Assembly: GCA_963082975.1 (NCBI GenBank)
Contig: OY720344.1
Span: 96,601,228 to 96,665,227, forward strand
Direction: 5' to 3'
DNA from: Labia minor
Taxonomy: Eukaryota > Arthropoda > Insecta > Dermaptera > Spongiphoridae
Length of the DNA stretch: 64,000 bases
Of this stretch, positions 47,578-58,460 are shown in pieces. The stretch's first letter is position 1; each line of letters opens with the position of its first letter. The notes under the pieces were generated by a model. It saw nothing but the letters and a program-made list of their open reading frames with translations. It had not been told where the DNA came from and ran no database searches. A program made the translations under genes and the position numbers.

Positions 47578-48184
47578 ACGTATTTAATTTTACATGCAAT
47601 TAATAATTTACACATTTATATTTTCAAATGTTACATACTTTTTCCAATTTTATACTATGAGCAAATTTTGTAAGCTGTAATTTAAATTGAATAAACAAAA
47701 TATGAAAATAAAGTATTGCATTTACTAGAATGTGTAGTTAACTTTCTTACCTTGACATAATCCTTAAGTGCTTCTACCAGGGCATGACAAACTTCTGGGA
47801 CAATGATGGAGATTGCTTGTTTTGATATCTTCAACAGGTAGCTCAATGAAGTGTATGAATCGCCAGTTGCCAAAAAGCGCATGGAATTGCTTTTCTGAAT
47901 GGTGTGTCTTTTTTAATTATGTTAGGCGCAATCATTTTCAAAAGATTTTCAAAATCGGAACTTTTCATTCTAAAAAAGTTTTTAAAGCCCGCGTCACATC
48001 TATATTCTAGATTTAATTCGTCACCCTCATCCAGCAATAAATCTCGCATAAATTCCTCCGTACTATACCTTTTTCTGCCTCGAACGAGGCTAGGCCGTAC
48101 CCAAAATCTCCGCGGGCGACGATTAGGATCTTTAATAAGAATTGCAGCAAAAGCCGCTGCTCCAGCATCTTCATCATCACTCAT
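46019..48184 (-). pseudogene. Harbinger transposase (HARBI1-like), one frameshift
   Basis: Exon 1 (48184-47751) starts MSDDEDAGAAAFAAILIKDP and reads through to FRKAIP; near 47880 a small deletion shifts the frame, after which MRFLATGDSYTSLSYLLKIS continues to a GTAAGAA donor. The intron is 47750-46838. Exon 2 (46837-46019) reads MPQNAEEWEGVAKCF, then GAIDGKHI (first catalytic Asp), VGDEAF (second) and ENAFG (Glu), so the DDE core is intact. The partner gene's second exon lies antisense within this intron. Confidence 0.85.
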
Positions 48185-48319
48185 ATATATAAAAATTTAT
48201 GATGGTTGTCGGTCGACTCGTCCACATGTACTGAGGCAATTTAGACGAGTTGACACAGTCGAAGGTATCGAGCGATTTTATCGATCGGTGTCGATCGACA
48301 TAGTGTGGACGCGGCTTCA

Positions 48320-49100
48320 CAGATATCCCCTCGACATACATTACATCGTGCATAAAAATTCGAGGTAATTGTTTACGAGACTGGTCCAACAAGGTGGGTG
48401 GTTGAAACTTACCTTGAGGGGTTCTTTGAATGATTCTAAACAACTTTTATATGAAACTTTTTTTATGATCTCTTTTAGTTTAATTAATAAAAAGTAATTA
48501 ATTTTTCAATCTATTTCACATATAAATTTATAATTTTTATTAATTTTGAAATAAATATTATATATTATGTATTATATATTATCTATTACTTAGAACATTA
48601 CTATTTTCATCTAGCTGTATAAATTCAATAAGTACCTGGTTCACCGGGTCGCGGCTCGGTACTTTAAAAAAATTATACACGATTATCATTTATATTTAAC
48701 TGCATATTGTTTATAGTATTTTTGACTATATATATAGCCTCGGTACTTTAAAAAAAAATATTCTTTTATGAACTATGAATATATTTAAGATTAAGATTAT
48801 TATTTAAAATAAATAAACGACAAAATATATAAAACAATTTCAAATAATTTAAAAAAAGATAAATTTAAAAAAAATAGTAATAAAACATAAAGCCGTACGT
48901 ATTAATGCACCAAAAGGCATAAAAGTATGGCCTGTGGATATAACATAATATATATTTCATAATTTGATTACAAAATATTATTAGAATAAATATTTTTAAT
49001 TTTATTTTATTTATAATATTTTGCATTTAAGGAATCGCTCTCCTGTGCCATTTTTTTATTATTAAAATTCCTATTTTAAATTAAGAAAAAACTAACAGAT
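48320..49100. other. AT-rich spacer with family B traces
   Basis: AT-rich with no gene. Near 49075-49130 AAGAAAAAACTAACAGATGA followed by TTTTTCCTGGGG resembles the middle of repeat family B. Confidence 0.45.
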
Positions 49101-49124
49101 GATTTTTCCTGGGGTATAAATGAT

Positions 49125-49437
49125 AATTTATTACAAAAGCCAACTATTCAATATATTTAAAATTAGAAGACCAATTTGGCTGGAGATTACAGTGACACCT
49201 TCAATTCTGCTTCTTTACTAAACTAAACGGATGGTCTGTGCTGGTCTGTGCTAAACGTCAAATATATTTGCAACGACTAATTTATATCTGTGTAATTTAC
49301 AATTATTTTATTTAACAAAACTGAACAAAACTAGGATATATTTGTAAGTAAAAGTATCAAAATAGCCATCTAATTAAATAATTCATTCTAAATAGCATAT
49401 TGACTTTTTGGAAGCATAAAAATAAATATGGATATTA
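49125..49437 (+). promoter_or_regulatory. upstream region of ZNF-H with insertion footprint
   Basis: Family block ACAGTGACACCTTCAATTCT (49189-49208) and the proximal ATATATTTGTAAGTAAAAGT. Between them CTAAACG appears twice (about 49213 and 49241) around GATGGTCTGTGCTGGTCTGTG. The matching site upstream of ZNF-G, and a similar one before ZNF-I, has a single copy and no such insert. Confidence 0.6.
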
Positions 49438-50373
49438 ATTCTCAAAATGTTAATTATCCTATATATATAGGTAAGTTTCTATGCTGTGATTTTTAATAAA
49501 ATTCTTGAACTAATTAATTTTAAATAATTGACCTCCTAAAAATAAAAATAATAAATTTGATTTTTAGGACCATTATTTGGGTGTCGTTATTGTCATACTA
49601 ATTTTATAAATGAGACATTTTTATCTAAACATTTAGAAAAGTGTATTTTTAAGAAAATATGTTCATTAATGAAGAACAAAATAAAATTCAACAAAGATTC
49701 ATTCAAAAATATTAAGAAAGTCACAAAGGACAAAAAATTAAAAGAAAATAATGATTTGAATCATTCAAGTGAAAAATCAATTGAATGTAATTATTGTAAA
49801 AAGAAATTTAATCGAAAATATCATTTAGATAGACATTTATTAATTCATACAGGTGAAAAACCTTTTGTATGTAATTTTTGCCCCAAGAAATTTAATGATA
49901 AATCTGCCCTAAAAAAACATTTTTTAATTCATACTGGTGAAAAACCTCTTGAATGTAATTATTGTAAAAAGAAATTTAATCACAAAACAGCTTTAAATAC
50001 ACATTTATTAATTCATACTGGTGAAAAACCTTTTGAATGTAATTATTGTAAAAAGAAATTTAGTAGAAAATATGTTATGAACATACATTCATTAATTCAT
50101 ACAGGTGAAAAACCTTTTGAATGTAATTATTGTAATAAAAAATTTAATAAAAATTCAGATTTAATTAGACATTTATTAATACATACTGGTGAAAAACCTT
50201 TTGAATGTAATTATTGTAAAAAAAAATTTAGTAGAAAATATGTTTTAAATAAACATTTATTAATTCATACAGGTGACAAACCTTTTGAATGTATTTATTG
50301 TAAAAAAAAATTTAATCTAAAATCAAATTTAGATGAACATTTATTAATTCATACGAGTGAAACGTTATATTAA
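49438..50373 (+). CDS. ZNF-H: C2HC finger plus seven C2H2 fingers
   Basis: 282 aa. Exon 1 49438-49480 (MDINSQNVNYPIYIG), intron 49481-49567 (87 bp), exon 2 49568-50373. GPLFGCRYC leads into the C2HC finger, with the linker of ZNF-F. Seven fingers: RYHR, DSAK, HTAT, RYVI, KSDR, RYVK, LSNE. Finger 6 (RYVK) matches finger 7 of ZNF-I. Ends TSETLY. Divergently oriented to ZNF-G, 4.3 kb away, with the Harbinger in between. Confidence 0.85.
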
Positions 50374-51075
50374 AATTACATTTATAAAAAGAAAATTAAT
50401 TCTAAATATATTCTACATAATCTTTAATTAATTTATACATGCAGGTGAAAAGACTTATGAATTTTAATAATATATTTTTGTGTTCTTATCATAAATATCT
50501 TAAAATTTATGTTATAAGTAATATATGTTGAAGACGGGTTTAAAAATTAAAAAGAATCCAGTTATTCATTTCTTTGTTACTAAACTCTATATTATGTACA
50601 TTATATTAAAAAATACTATTATCAATATGACACTGTAATTATTTTTATAAACTTATTAATTATAATTTTCTTAAAATTTTTGTATTAATTTATTTTTGTT
50701 TCCCAAATTATACATTTTATTGCTTAGTCAACGGTACCTCGTGGAATAAATAATCAAGGTTTTATTAATAAAATATTTTGTTTTTTAACAAGAAATTTAT
50801 AGTATAAAACCATTTTTTTAAAAAAACATTTATTAATTCATGCATGTTATAAGCTACTTTAAAATATTTATTGTAAAATGAAACGTAATGATAAATTTTT
50901 TTAAATAATGATTTATTAATTTATAAATATTATAAGTACCTATATATGACTTAAGAATTTCTTTTTGTATTCCTGTCATAAACGTTTTTTAATTTAATTA
51001 AAAAATAATTTGTTAAACATAGGATGAGAGAAATTACAAATCACAAATAAATTAAATTAAACTCTTAAAAAACAA
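50374..51075 (+). pseudogene. 3' flank of ZNF-H with a zinc-finger relic
   Basis: At about 50815-51030 the plus strand keeps AAACATTTATTAATTCATGC, AAGCTACTTTAAAATA and a flank (ACCTATATATGACTT) like that behind ZNF-A and ZNF-E, so an A/E-type tail decayed here. The rest is AT-rich. Confidence 0.55.
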
Positions 51076-51405
51076 AATAAGGTCCGATCCGACCGACGGT
51101 TTGAAGTAAATTAATTTCCAGCTACAGAAACAATTTCAAATAATTTAAATGTATCTATTAATGCAATAAAAAACAGATGGGATATAACATAAATATTTTT
51201 AATTTTATTATATTTATAATATCTAAGTACTAGCTGGCTGTGACGCTATATAATTTAAAATTAAGAAAAAACTAATAAAGATGATTTTTCCCGAGGATAA
51301 AACCAATACAAAATGCATGATTCGTGGAGATTTTTACATATCTCCACATGTGAAATTTGGTGTGAAAACAATACATCCCTTACTATCGTCGGTCGGTAAA
51401 AATTG
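51076..51405 (+). repeat. repeat family B copy, internally deleted
   Basis: Starts CCGACCGACGGTTTGAAG and ends TATCGTCGGTCGGTAAAAA, with the central CCGGAAG and GGAC parts missing. Confidence 0.8.
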
Positions 51406-53669
51406 GATAATATTGTGTTTATTCACGGATGATATTTATGTAAACCGAGACATTTTTATCTCCCGGAGAATTGTTGCGGGGACACTGGGACAGAATACAC
51501 ATAAGAATAAGCAAAATGATCGTATGGGATTTGTAAGTCAGCTAAAGAATAAGAATATTTGATCTATCAAAATTAAAAAAAATTTTAGATCTAATTTTAT
51601 TTATTTATTTAAAATAAGTTGTACTACATGTTTATAATTAACAAAAATTATACATTAAGTTAATTTTTTAAATAAGCTTAACAATATTTTATTTCTTTCC
51701 AAATATGATTTATCAGTACAATGATAAGAAAATTTATTAATATTAAATTATTATTGAGTATAGATATATTCGATTACAATATATTTATATTCATATGAAA
51801 TAATTTCCATAATAAAAAAAATAAAATATTTTTATATTTGGTAAGTTAAAAAGAAATAATAATGAAAAAAGTTATATTTTTACAATATATGATTTTTTTT
51901 TGTGATGTTTGCATTTTAATTTTAAATTGAGAAATTATAATAATAATTAATTCTACCTATATAGTAAAATATTTAAAATATATCAAAGTTTAAATTATGA
52001 AATTGTATATTTCAAAATGAAAATAAAAAGTTAAAGAAAATAACCGGGATATTCAATTATTTTTTTATTATTAATTAAAAAAAACAATTGAATATTTAAT
52101 AGGGCCTCCTCCTTTCCCCATAAATTAGCCCTTCCAAGCCTCGCCTTCCGAAATTTAGAAAAAGTAATAATAAAGAAAGTTTGCCTTAAAAAAAAAGATA
52201 AAAAAATAAGGCGTTTGTTATGTAGTCTCTTTGAATCAGCTGAGAGTGCCTTTGATTTTTTGGATTTCGAAATGAAATCGCGACATTCGGGGCAACCTGA
52301 AATAAAACCTAGCTAGCAAGGGAGTGCATAGCCTCCATCAATATGGATGGAAGGCCCATGCTAATCGAAAAAGCCCTACGCTCAAAAGGTAACCAACAAT
52401 TTGTTCCTGTTCAGGCTAATCCCATTTCGGAACTGTGCTGAATTACCTTCCCGAATTCCCGTTGATCCAATCCACCTCAAATACACTCTCAGTAATACAA
52501 AATGGCACAATTCAGACCTGGAGTGCAATTCATGCAATCCATCCCTTAAATAATAGCATGGCATTTGTTTTATCCACCCACATTTTATTTATTTATTAAT
52601 TCTAATCTAATCTATGAATTAGTATGATGAGAACATGCATGGATGTAGGAGGCAACCACCTGAAAATTCCTAACAACTATATATAGATATATATATATAT
52701 CAAAAAATAGCCACCCTCCCAGTATAACGCATCGAAACCTACTAATTCTAGAAATACCTGTCTCTTCTGCCTCCTTTATCAATGCTTCTTCTTGAAAGAT
52801 GTACTCTGAAATTCCCTAATCTCAGTAAATTCTGCCCTATAATTTAATATATTTCTCTTTAATCTCCTAATGAATATTATCAAAAGCAAAAAAACCATTG
52901 TAATTTAATTATATTTTCTATATTATATTAAACTTTACTTTAAATATTATATTTACATTTTCTATTTTAAAGATCGCCATGCTAAATAAATAACGATTAT
53001 TACTTACATTTGGAGAGCTGTATTGAAATAATTTCATCGTCATGAAGGATGGAGAAGATAATCAAGAATTCAAATCAACATTCAGTAGCAGGAACGAAGA
53101 TTGAAACATGAAATAGAAGAAGAAAAATAACTTATTAGTTTATAATCAATAAATTTAATTTGAAATAAAAATAAAATTAATAATAAATACTGGCCTCGGA
53201 GTTAATAAAGGGTTGATATTTCTCGCAGATTAAACTCGAAGAACTGCTCGTAGACTTGAATTGATGTCTATCACTCTCGCCTCGATAAAGAAAAAAATAA
53301 TTAAGATTAGATATTTATATTATATACAGGAAATAAAAAAATAAGATATAAATAAATAAATAATATTAATGGGATTAAAAAAGTGTATAGATTTTTAAAA
53401 ATATTATCTTATTTCTGTAATATTAAAATACTAAAATTATTTTACATCCTATATAGAACCATGATTATAATAAGTTATAATACGCATTTAATAGACATAT
53501 AATAAAAATATCTTAGAAAACATCAGAAAACTAATTATGATTATATTATTAATTTCACGAAGATTTTATTCTGTTTATATAGGTATTAGAAATATTATTC
53601 ATTTTTCAAAAGTGTTATAATAATATGAAATTGACAAAACAAGGAATCGAATGAATATCTTTAGATACA
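51406..53669. other. long AT-rich stretch, no gene recognised
   Basis: TA-rich patches (52680-52702), a moderately GC patch at 52080-52560 whose only frame (52382-52564) has no family, and otherwise AT-rich DNA. No repeat in this window matches it. Confidence 0.5.
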
Positions 53670-54482
53670 TTTGACAATGACACTGTGTCATCTATTCAAT
53701 GCCAAGTCACAAATGGTTTACAACAGGGAAGGGTAAATTCGCCAGTTTTATTCAACATTTTTATTAGCGATATTCTTACTGCATATGGCCTGAACGAAAC
53801 AAAAGGTAAATATGGAATTGCTTTCGCAGACGATTTATCTGTCGGGCACAAAGTCTAAACAACTACAAAATGATCTTGAAACTTTAGTAGGCAAAATCTT
53901 TTCATTTTATCATTCTTGGAAACTCAAAATTAATATCAATAAATGTGAAACTATTCTATTTAGGCCCCAAATTACTAAATGTTTTTAAAATACAAAATTA
54001 AACTGGAAAAAATTTCACATTAAAATTAACGAACAAAATATTCCACATAAAAGCTTAGTCAGATACTTAGGAGTTTACATAGACGAACGTCTTCTATTTA
54101 ATAAACATGTCAAAAACCAATTAGATAAAGCTAGATCAGCTTTTATGGGATTAAAAAAGTTATTCTTCTGTCCTCATCTAGACCCAAATTTAAAAATTAT
54201 ATGTTATAGTTTATTTATTCGGCCAATAATTACATATGCATTTGGATCAATCAAACAGCCTCAGTAATGGAATCAATAAGAAAATTTGAAAGGAGTTGCA
54301 AGAGCATGTCTGGGTAAATACAGATCCCCCGAATCAGATTACAAAAAATATTTTAGTAATGAAATAATATATAATTTTTCTAACTTAAACAAAATTGACA
54401 TATTTATAATTAAATTAATCCGCAACTACTTTAGTAAAATAATCAACATTTGAGAAAATAGCTTAATCTACGGGGCTTTATA
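53670..54482 (+). pseudogene. LINE reverse transcriptase fragment, left part
   Basis: Reads CQVTNGLQQGRVNSPVLFNI, then the FADDL catalytic motif, then, after stops and frame changes, the thumb-like NINKCETILFRP and RYLGVYIDERLLFNKHVKNQ. It resembles I-clade and related non-LTR elements. Interrupted at 54491 by hAT copy 2; its continuation is at 56246. Confidence 0.8.
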
Positions 54483-54490
54483 CCCTAACG

Positions 54491-56237
54491 CAGTGGCGCA
54501 ACCAGAATTTGCTCCTGGGGGGGGGTTTTGACTAGCCGCTCCACCTTCCTATGCCCCCCCCCCCCCCCCCCCGGGCTCACTCAAAGACAAATTTTCATTA
54601 AGATTTTTTTTTTTATATTAAATATTTAAAAAAGTTTTGTAAATGAAATACTGATTTTACAAAATCTGGCAAATTTTGTATTTTATTTACTCGTATTCAC
54701 AGTTTTAGAAAGAAAATATTTTTTTCCAGCTATAAGTAAACCATTTTAGCTTTCCTCATGAAATAAGGATAGCTTTTACGATGATCGGAAAATTTTTGCT
54801 TCGAGATTCTTCGAGATTTCCACTTTTCAGACGGTTCTGAATCCAAACTTGCAAAAAAAAATTTTGATCCGGCCGGCCGTTCGTTACCAAAATTAAGTCT
54901 AAACGAAATGAGATATTATCTTGGGATTTGATATTTAGATGTTTTTTTTTGGAATGATGGGCGGGGATTGGATTGTTTTTGGACAAGATGGGACCATAAG
55001 TAATGCTAGTTTAAAGAGGTGTCAAAACACATTTTATTGAATTTCTTTATAAATTCCGATTTTTATGAGAATTATCATACTATCGTATTAAATTTATAGG
55101 AAATCGCATTTACTAAAAGTTTCATTATATTCATTTTTACCTAAACTTAATAATAAAGGAGTTATTTATAATAAACTACTTTAAGATGTCGAAAGCTTTT
55201 CGTCCGCCCGTAGTGGTAGGATAATTTGAAAAAATTAAACTTAAGAAAATTTAGAAAAAAATAGATTTTATGTGTGGGAACTGAAGCTCCCGAATCCCCC
55301 CCCCTGCCTTTTCCCTGGCTACGTGAAAAAATGAAATTCGATTTTAACCGATTGGTGACCAGATATCATGTAGATAAATATAGAAAAAAATATTTTTGAA
55401 AGGGTTTTTGGTGTATAAAAATAAATGTTCCCATTTGGGAACGCTGGCTCTACAAATGGGTTAATATATATAAACAAATAAAAAAAATTAACCTTTTCAG
55501 TTGTGAAATCAACTATTTCTTTATTGTCTTCTTCGCTATTGCTATTAACACAATCTGTTGTTTCTGAAGGTCCAGCTTCACTATCTAATTCTTAAATGGA
55601 AAAGTATTTAAGAATTAATTCACTAATTTAAAAAAAAATTTTAAATCTTACCTTTCTTGTTTTTCTTATTTTGAAAAAAATCTGAAATTAGTCTTCGCTT
55701 CATAATCTTTATGAAATTAGCAATTAATGTATGTAGCAATGTGGAAGGGGTTGAATTGGTGTCTAGGGTAAATGTTCTCGATAGAGCAACTTCTTGTTTG
55801 CGAATTTCTATAAAATGGTTTATTTACAAATGCCCTACCCGTTGTGGTGGAGAAGGGGGGAGACTTTCTCCTGGACGTCACCAAAGGCCCTGTGGGGGTG
55901 AGGGCCTGCGTTTCCGCTATCCCTCTGTTAAATTTTACAACCAGGGATAAGGAAGTGGAGTGAGGAGCTCGAAACATCCCTTGACCTCGGTATCAATTTC
56001 CACATGTATTAATAAAAAAAAACTTTTTTATTATACACTAAGTTATATTTTAAGAATTTTTTTTCTTTTCTATTTGAAAACATAATATACAGCAATTATT
56101 TTTTTTTTCTCTCCTGGGGGTTTTAACCCCCAAAACCCCCCCTGGTTGCGCCACTGAATATACAGCAATTATTATTTTTTTTCTCTCCTGGGGGGGGTTT
56201 TAACCCCCAAAACCCCCCCCCCCTGGTTGCGCCACTG
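54491..56237 (-). mobile_element. hAT element copy 2, inserted in a LINE
   Basis: 1747 bp, nearly identical to 20004-21734. Ends CAGTGGCGCAACCAG, target duplication CCCTAACG (54483-54490, 56238-56245). Exon-like pieces on the minus strand as in copy 1: 55703-55652 and from about 55591. Differences from copy 1 are mostly lengths of C runs and scattered single bases, so both copies moved recently. An 86-codon antisense frame (55717-55977) is the same in both but has no family. Confidence 0.92.
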
Positions 56238-56245
56238 CCCTAACG

Positions 56246-56515
56246 ATATGTACTTTAGGCGAACCCTCATTTCAGGCTTTATCTCACCTGAAGCATTCCC
56301 CTATTTGGACGCAAATGGCTACATCCAGGACACAAACAAAATTCCAATTATTTATCATATATTTAAGAAAAGTACTGACAGAAGAATAACTTACGATCCC
56401 TTTCTAGATGGAAAAGATCCATACAGATTCTGGCGTTTCAATATGACAATCTCTAAAAGACATAAGAGTGAGAATATCCAAAAAAAAAAATTCTGGTGGA
56501 TTGAAAATTAATTTT
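56246..56515 (+). pseudogene. LINE ORF2 C-terminal part, right of the hAT
   Basis: Reads RTLISGFISPEAFPYLDANG, then DPYRFWRFNMTISKRHKS, and ends FWWIEN before a stop. It resumes the LINE interrupted at 54482. Confidence 0.7.
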
Positions 56516-57031
56516 AATTAGGTCTTTTAATTATTATATATTTTATTTATAATATAAGAATTTAATAATGTATACTAAAATGTATGATATTGTAATAATT
56601 ATTAATTCTCTCAATCTTTCCTTTTCTTCTGTCCTACCCTTCATCTTCTTGTGTTTTCTGTAAATAGATAAATCTTTCTTCTTTTCCCTCTTGTAATGTT
56701 ATTTTTAGGTTTTTTTCTCCAAAGCCAGTTTCCTAAAATTTGTATATAATTAAAAAAAAAATTATCCCGTTTCTTTCATTTAATATGATAGAAACGTATT
56801 TGTTTTTTATTGTAAATAATTTCTTTTTAATATAGTTATATAAATAGAATAAGTAAAATAAAAAATAATTAATAAATAATTTATAAGTAATAAACATGAT
56901 CATAACATTCTGTTAAATATGTTTTTTATTCTTACTTCTATTAACTCTCTGTTAATAGCATCAATTAATCCAACTGTGCTTAGGGATTTACATTTATATA
57001 TTGTAAAATTATGTATCTTTTTCTCTGGCTA

Positions 57032-57067
<36 letters not shown>

Positions 57068-57083
57068 ATAAACACATTTAAAA
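56516..57083. other. AT-rich, probably LINE 3' UTR and spacer
   Basis: A CTTCTTTTCCCTCTT-rich patch near 56600-56700 and a TA microsatellite (57030-57070). No gene. Confidence 0.5.
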
Positions 57084-57300
57084 AAAACCATCGCTGACTC
57101 ACATTCTCGTGGTCCCGGGTTCAAGTCCCGGGTCTGGCAAGGGAATCTCTCTAGCTGGGGTCTATGGGACGGAGTCAACCCAGCCTACGGGATCATCATT
57201 GAGAAATAACTACTTGATAGCGCCTCCCATCAAGAAAATCAAGGTAAAGGTTGATAGAACCCGTTCTACTGATCATAAGACACCTAATTGATATAACCAA
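57084..57300 (+). repeat. SINE-like sequence with a tRNA T-arm
   Basis: CCCGGGTTCAAGTCCCGGG (57113-57131) forms a perfect T-arm-like hairpin and a pol III B box; no convincing A box precedes it. The following GGGAATCTCTCTAGCTGGGG to CCTCCCATCAAGAAAATC looks like a SINE body. Confidence 0.5.
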
Positions 57301-57712
57301 CTTGATTGGCGTTGTCCTAGCGTAGGACGTACAAAAGTCAGAGGTTTTTTTTTATTAAATGTTATATCATTGCATAATCTGATTAAAATGGGGTCCTCAA
57401 TAATAATAAATAATATTAATAAATATTAAATAATATTTTAGTGAAAAAATATTAAAAGTGTGAGTGAATGGGATTTGTGAGGTGGATTTGGTTTTGTTTC
57501 TTCAGAGAAGAAAATAATTACACAGAAGTACTGACGGTAACCTATAGACCACGATTAATTGTATAAAATGATTGTAAATGTTCTAAGCATGAAAGAAAAT
57601 GTTAATGTATGAATTTTGAATTGTAAAGAAAATGTTATATAACTCATTATATACATTTAAGAATAAATAAAGAATGTCATAAGAAATTACATATAAGAGT
57701 GATTTGCTGAAG
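57301..57712. other. AT-rich spacer
   Basis: The stretch around 57355-57460 resembles 33650-33780 (AATAATAATAAATAAT, GTGAAAAAATATTAAAA), a diffuse repeat. No gene. Confidence 0.45.
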
Positions 57713-57716
57713 ACGT

Positions 57717-57968
57717 TGTGGGTGTATGAAGTGGCAATGAGAAAGGGGTCGGTTTGATATTAATAATAATTTATTGAACAAAAAATAGATACAGTAGAAA
57801 CGGGGGAGGACTCGTTTAGGAGATGGTGGAAGTTGTGTGTTCGCTCGCGTCGGTGGTCGAGTCGTGACTGCCTCTCCATCTGGCCCTTCAGGGCCACTTG
57901 TTTTCCGGTGGAGGGAAACTTTCTCTTTGCTGGGTTCCTTTGTGTTGGCGAGCATCCGGGTCGCCACA
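57717..57968 (-). repeat. 3' LTR of the Ty3/gypsy element
   Basis: 252 bp, apparently identical to 61465-61716. A C-rich stretch at about 57969-57979 (purine-rich on the element's sense strand) adjoins it and would be the polypurine tract. Confidence 0.9.
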
Positions 57969-58104
57969 CCACCCCCCTAATCTCTCGAAGAGCGGGATTA
58001 TGTGGCGTAATCCCGAAGCCTAATCGGTGTACGCGGAATTCGTCCGGATCGCGTCGCCGCTCTAGTGGCTTGAGGAGGACTCGCCCTGCTGGTCGTCGAC
58101 GTTG

Positions 58105-58230
58105 CAATCGGTGTGGGAGTTGACCCCCCGCTCGACGTCGGTGTGCACGGTGTGGGGGTCGACCCCCCGCTCGACGTCGGCGTGCACGGTGTAGGGGTCG
58201 ACCCCCCGCTCGACGTCGGCGTGCTCGGTG
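58105..58230. repeat. tandem repeat inside the LTR element
   Basis: About three copies of a roughly 42-bp unit containing GGGTCGACCCCCCGCTCGAC. It creates repetitive open frames on both strands that are not separate genes. Confidence 0.8.
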
Positions 58231-58460
58231 TACATGGAATTCGCCCGGATCGAGTCGCAGTTCCGGTAACCCGTGGGAGAATCGCCCTGTCGGTTGTCGC
58301 CGCTGCAATCGGAGCGGGGGTCGCCCCCCCGTTCGTCGTCGGCGTGCATGGTGTAGTGTTCTCCATCGACGGGTTAGGTATAATGCCCGTCCCATCGGGG
58401 CTCGGAAAAGACGCTCCGGCCGGCTCGTCGATGTCGGCGAGGAGGAATGCCGGTTTCACC

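Larger units (their letters stand above)
45481..48316. mobile_element. PIF/Harbinger transposon with both genes
   Basis: 2836 bp with inverted ends AGCCGCGTCCACAC...CTATGTCGATCGACACC and the 3-bp duplication TCA (45478-45480, 48317-48319), as expected for Harbinger. The left end has a 10-bp TGGTCCACAC insertion relative to the right. It carries a DDE transposase on the minus strand and a MADF/Myb-like partner on the plus strand, both damaged. It sits in family D sequence upstream of ZNF-G. Confidence 0.9.

Noticed and set aside
51406-53669. Possible unique host gene in the largest gene-free gap
   Set aside because: No frame over about 60 codons with any recognisable feature and no convincing exon chain.
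57109-57291. 60-codon frame over the T-arm-like hairpin
   Set aside because: Lies in a SINE-like sequence; no protein family.
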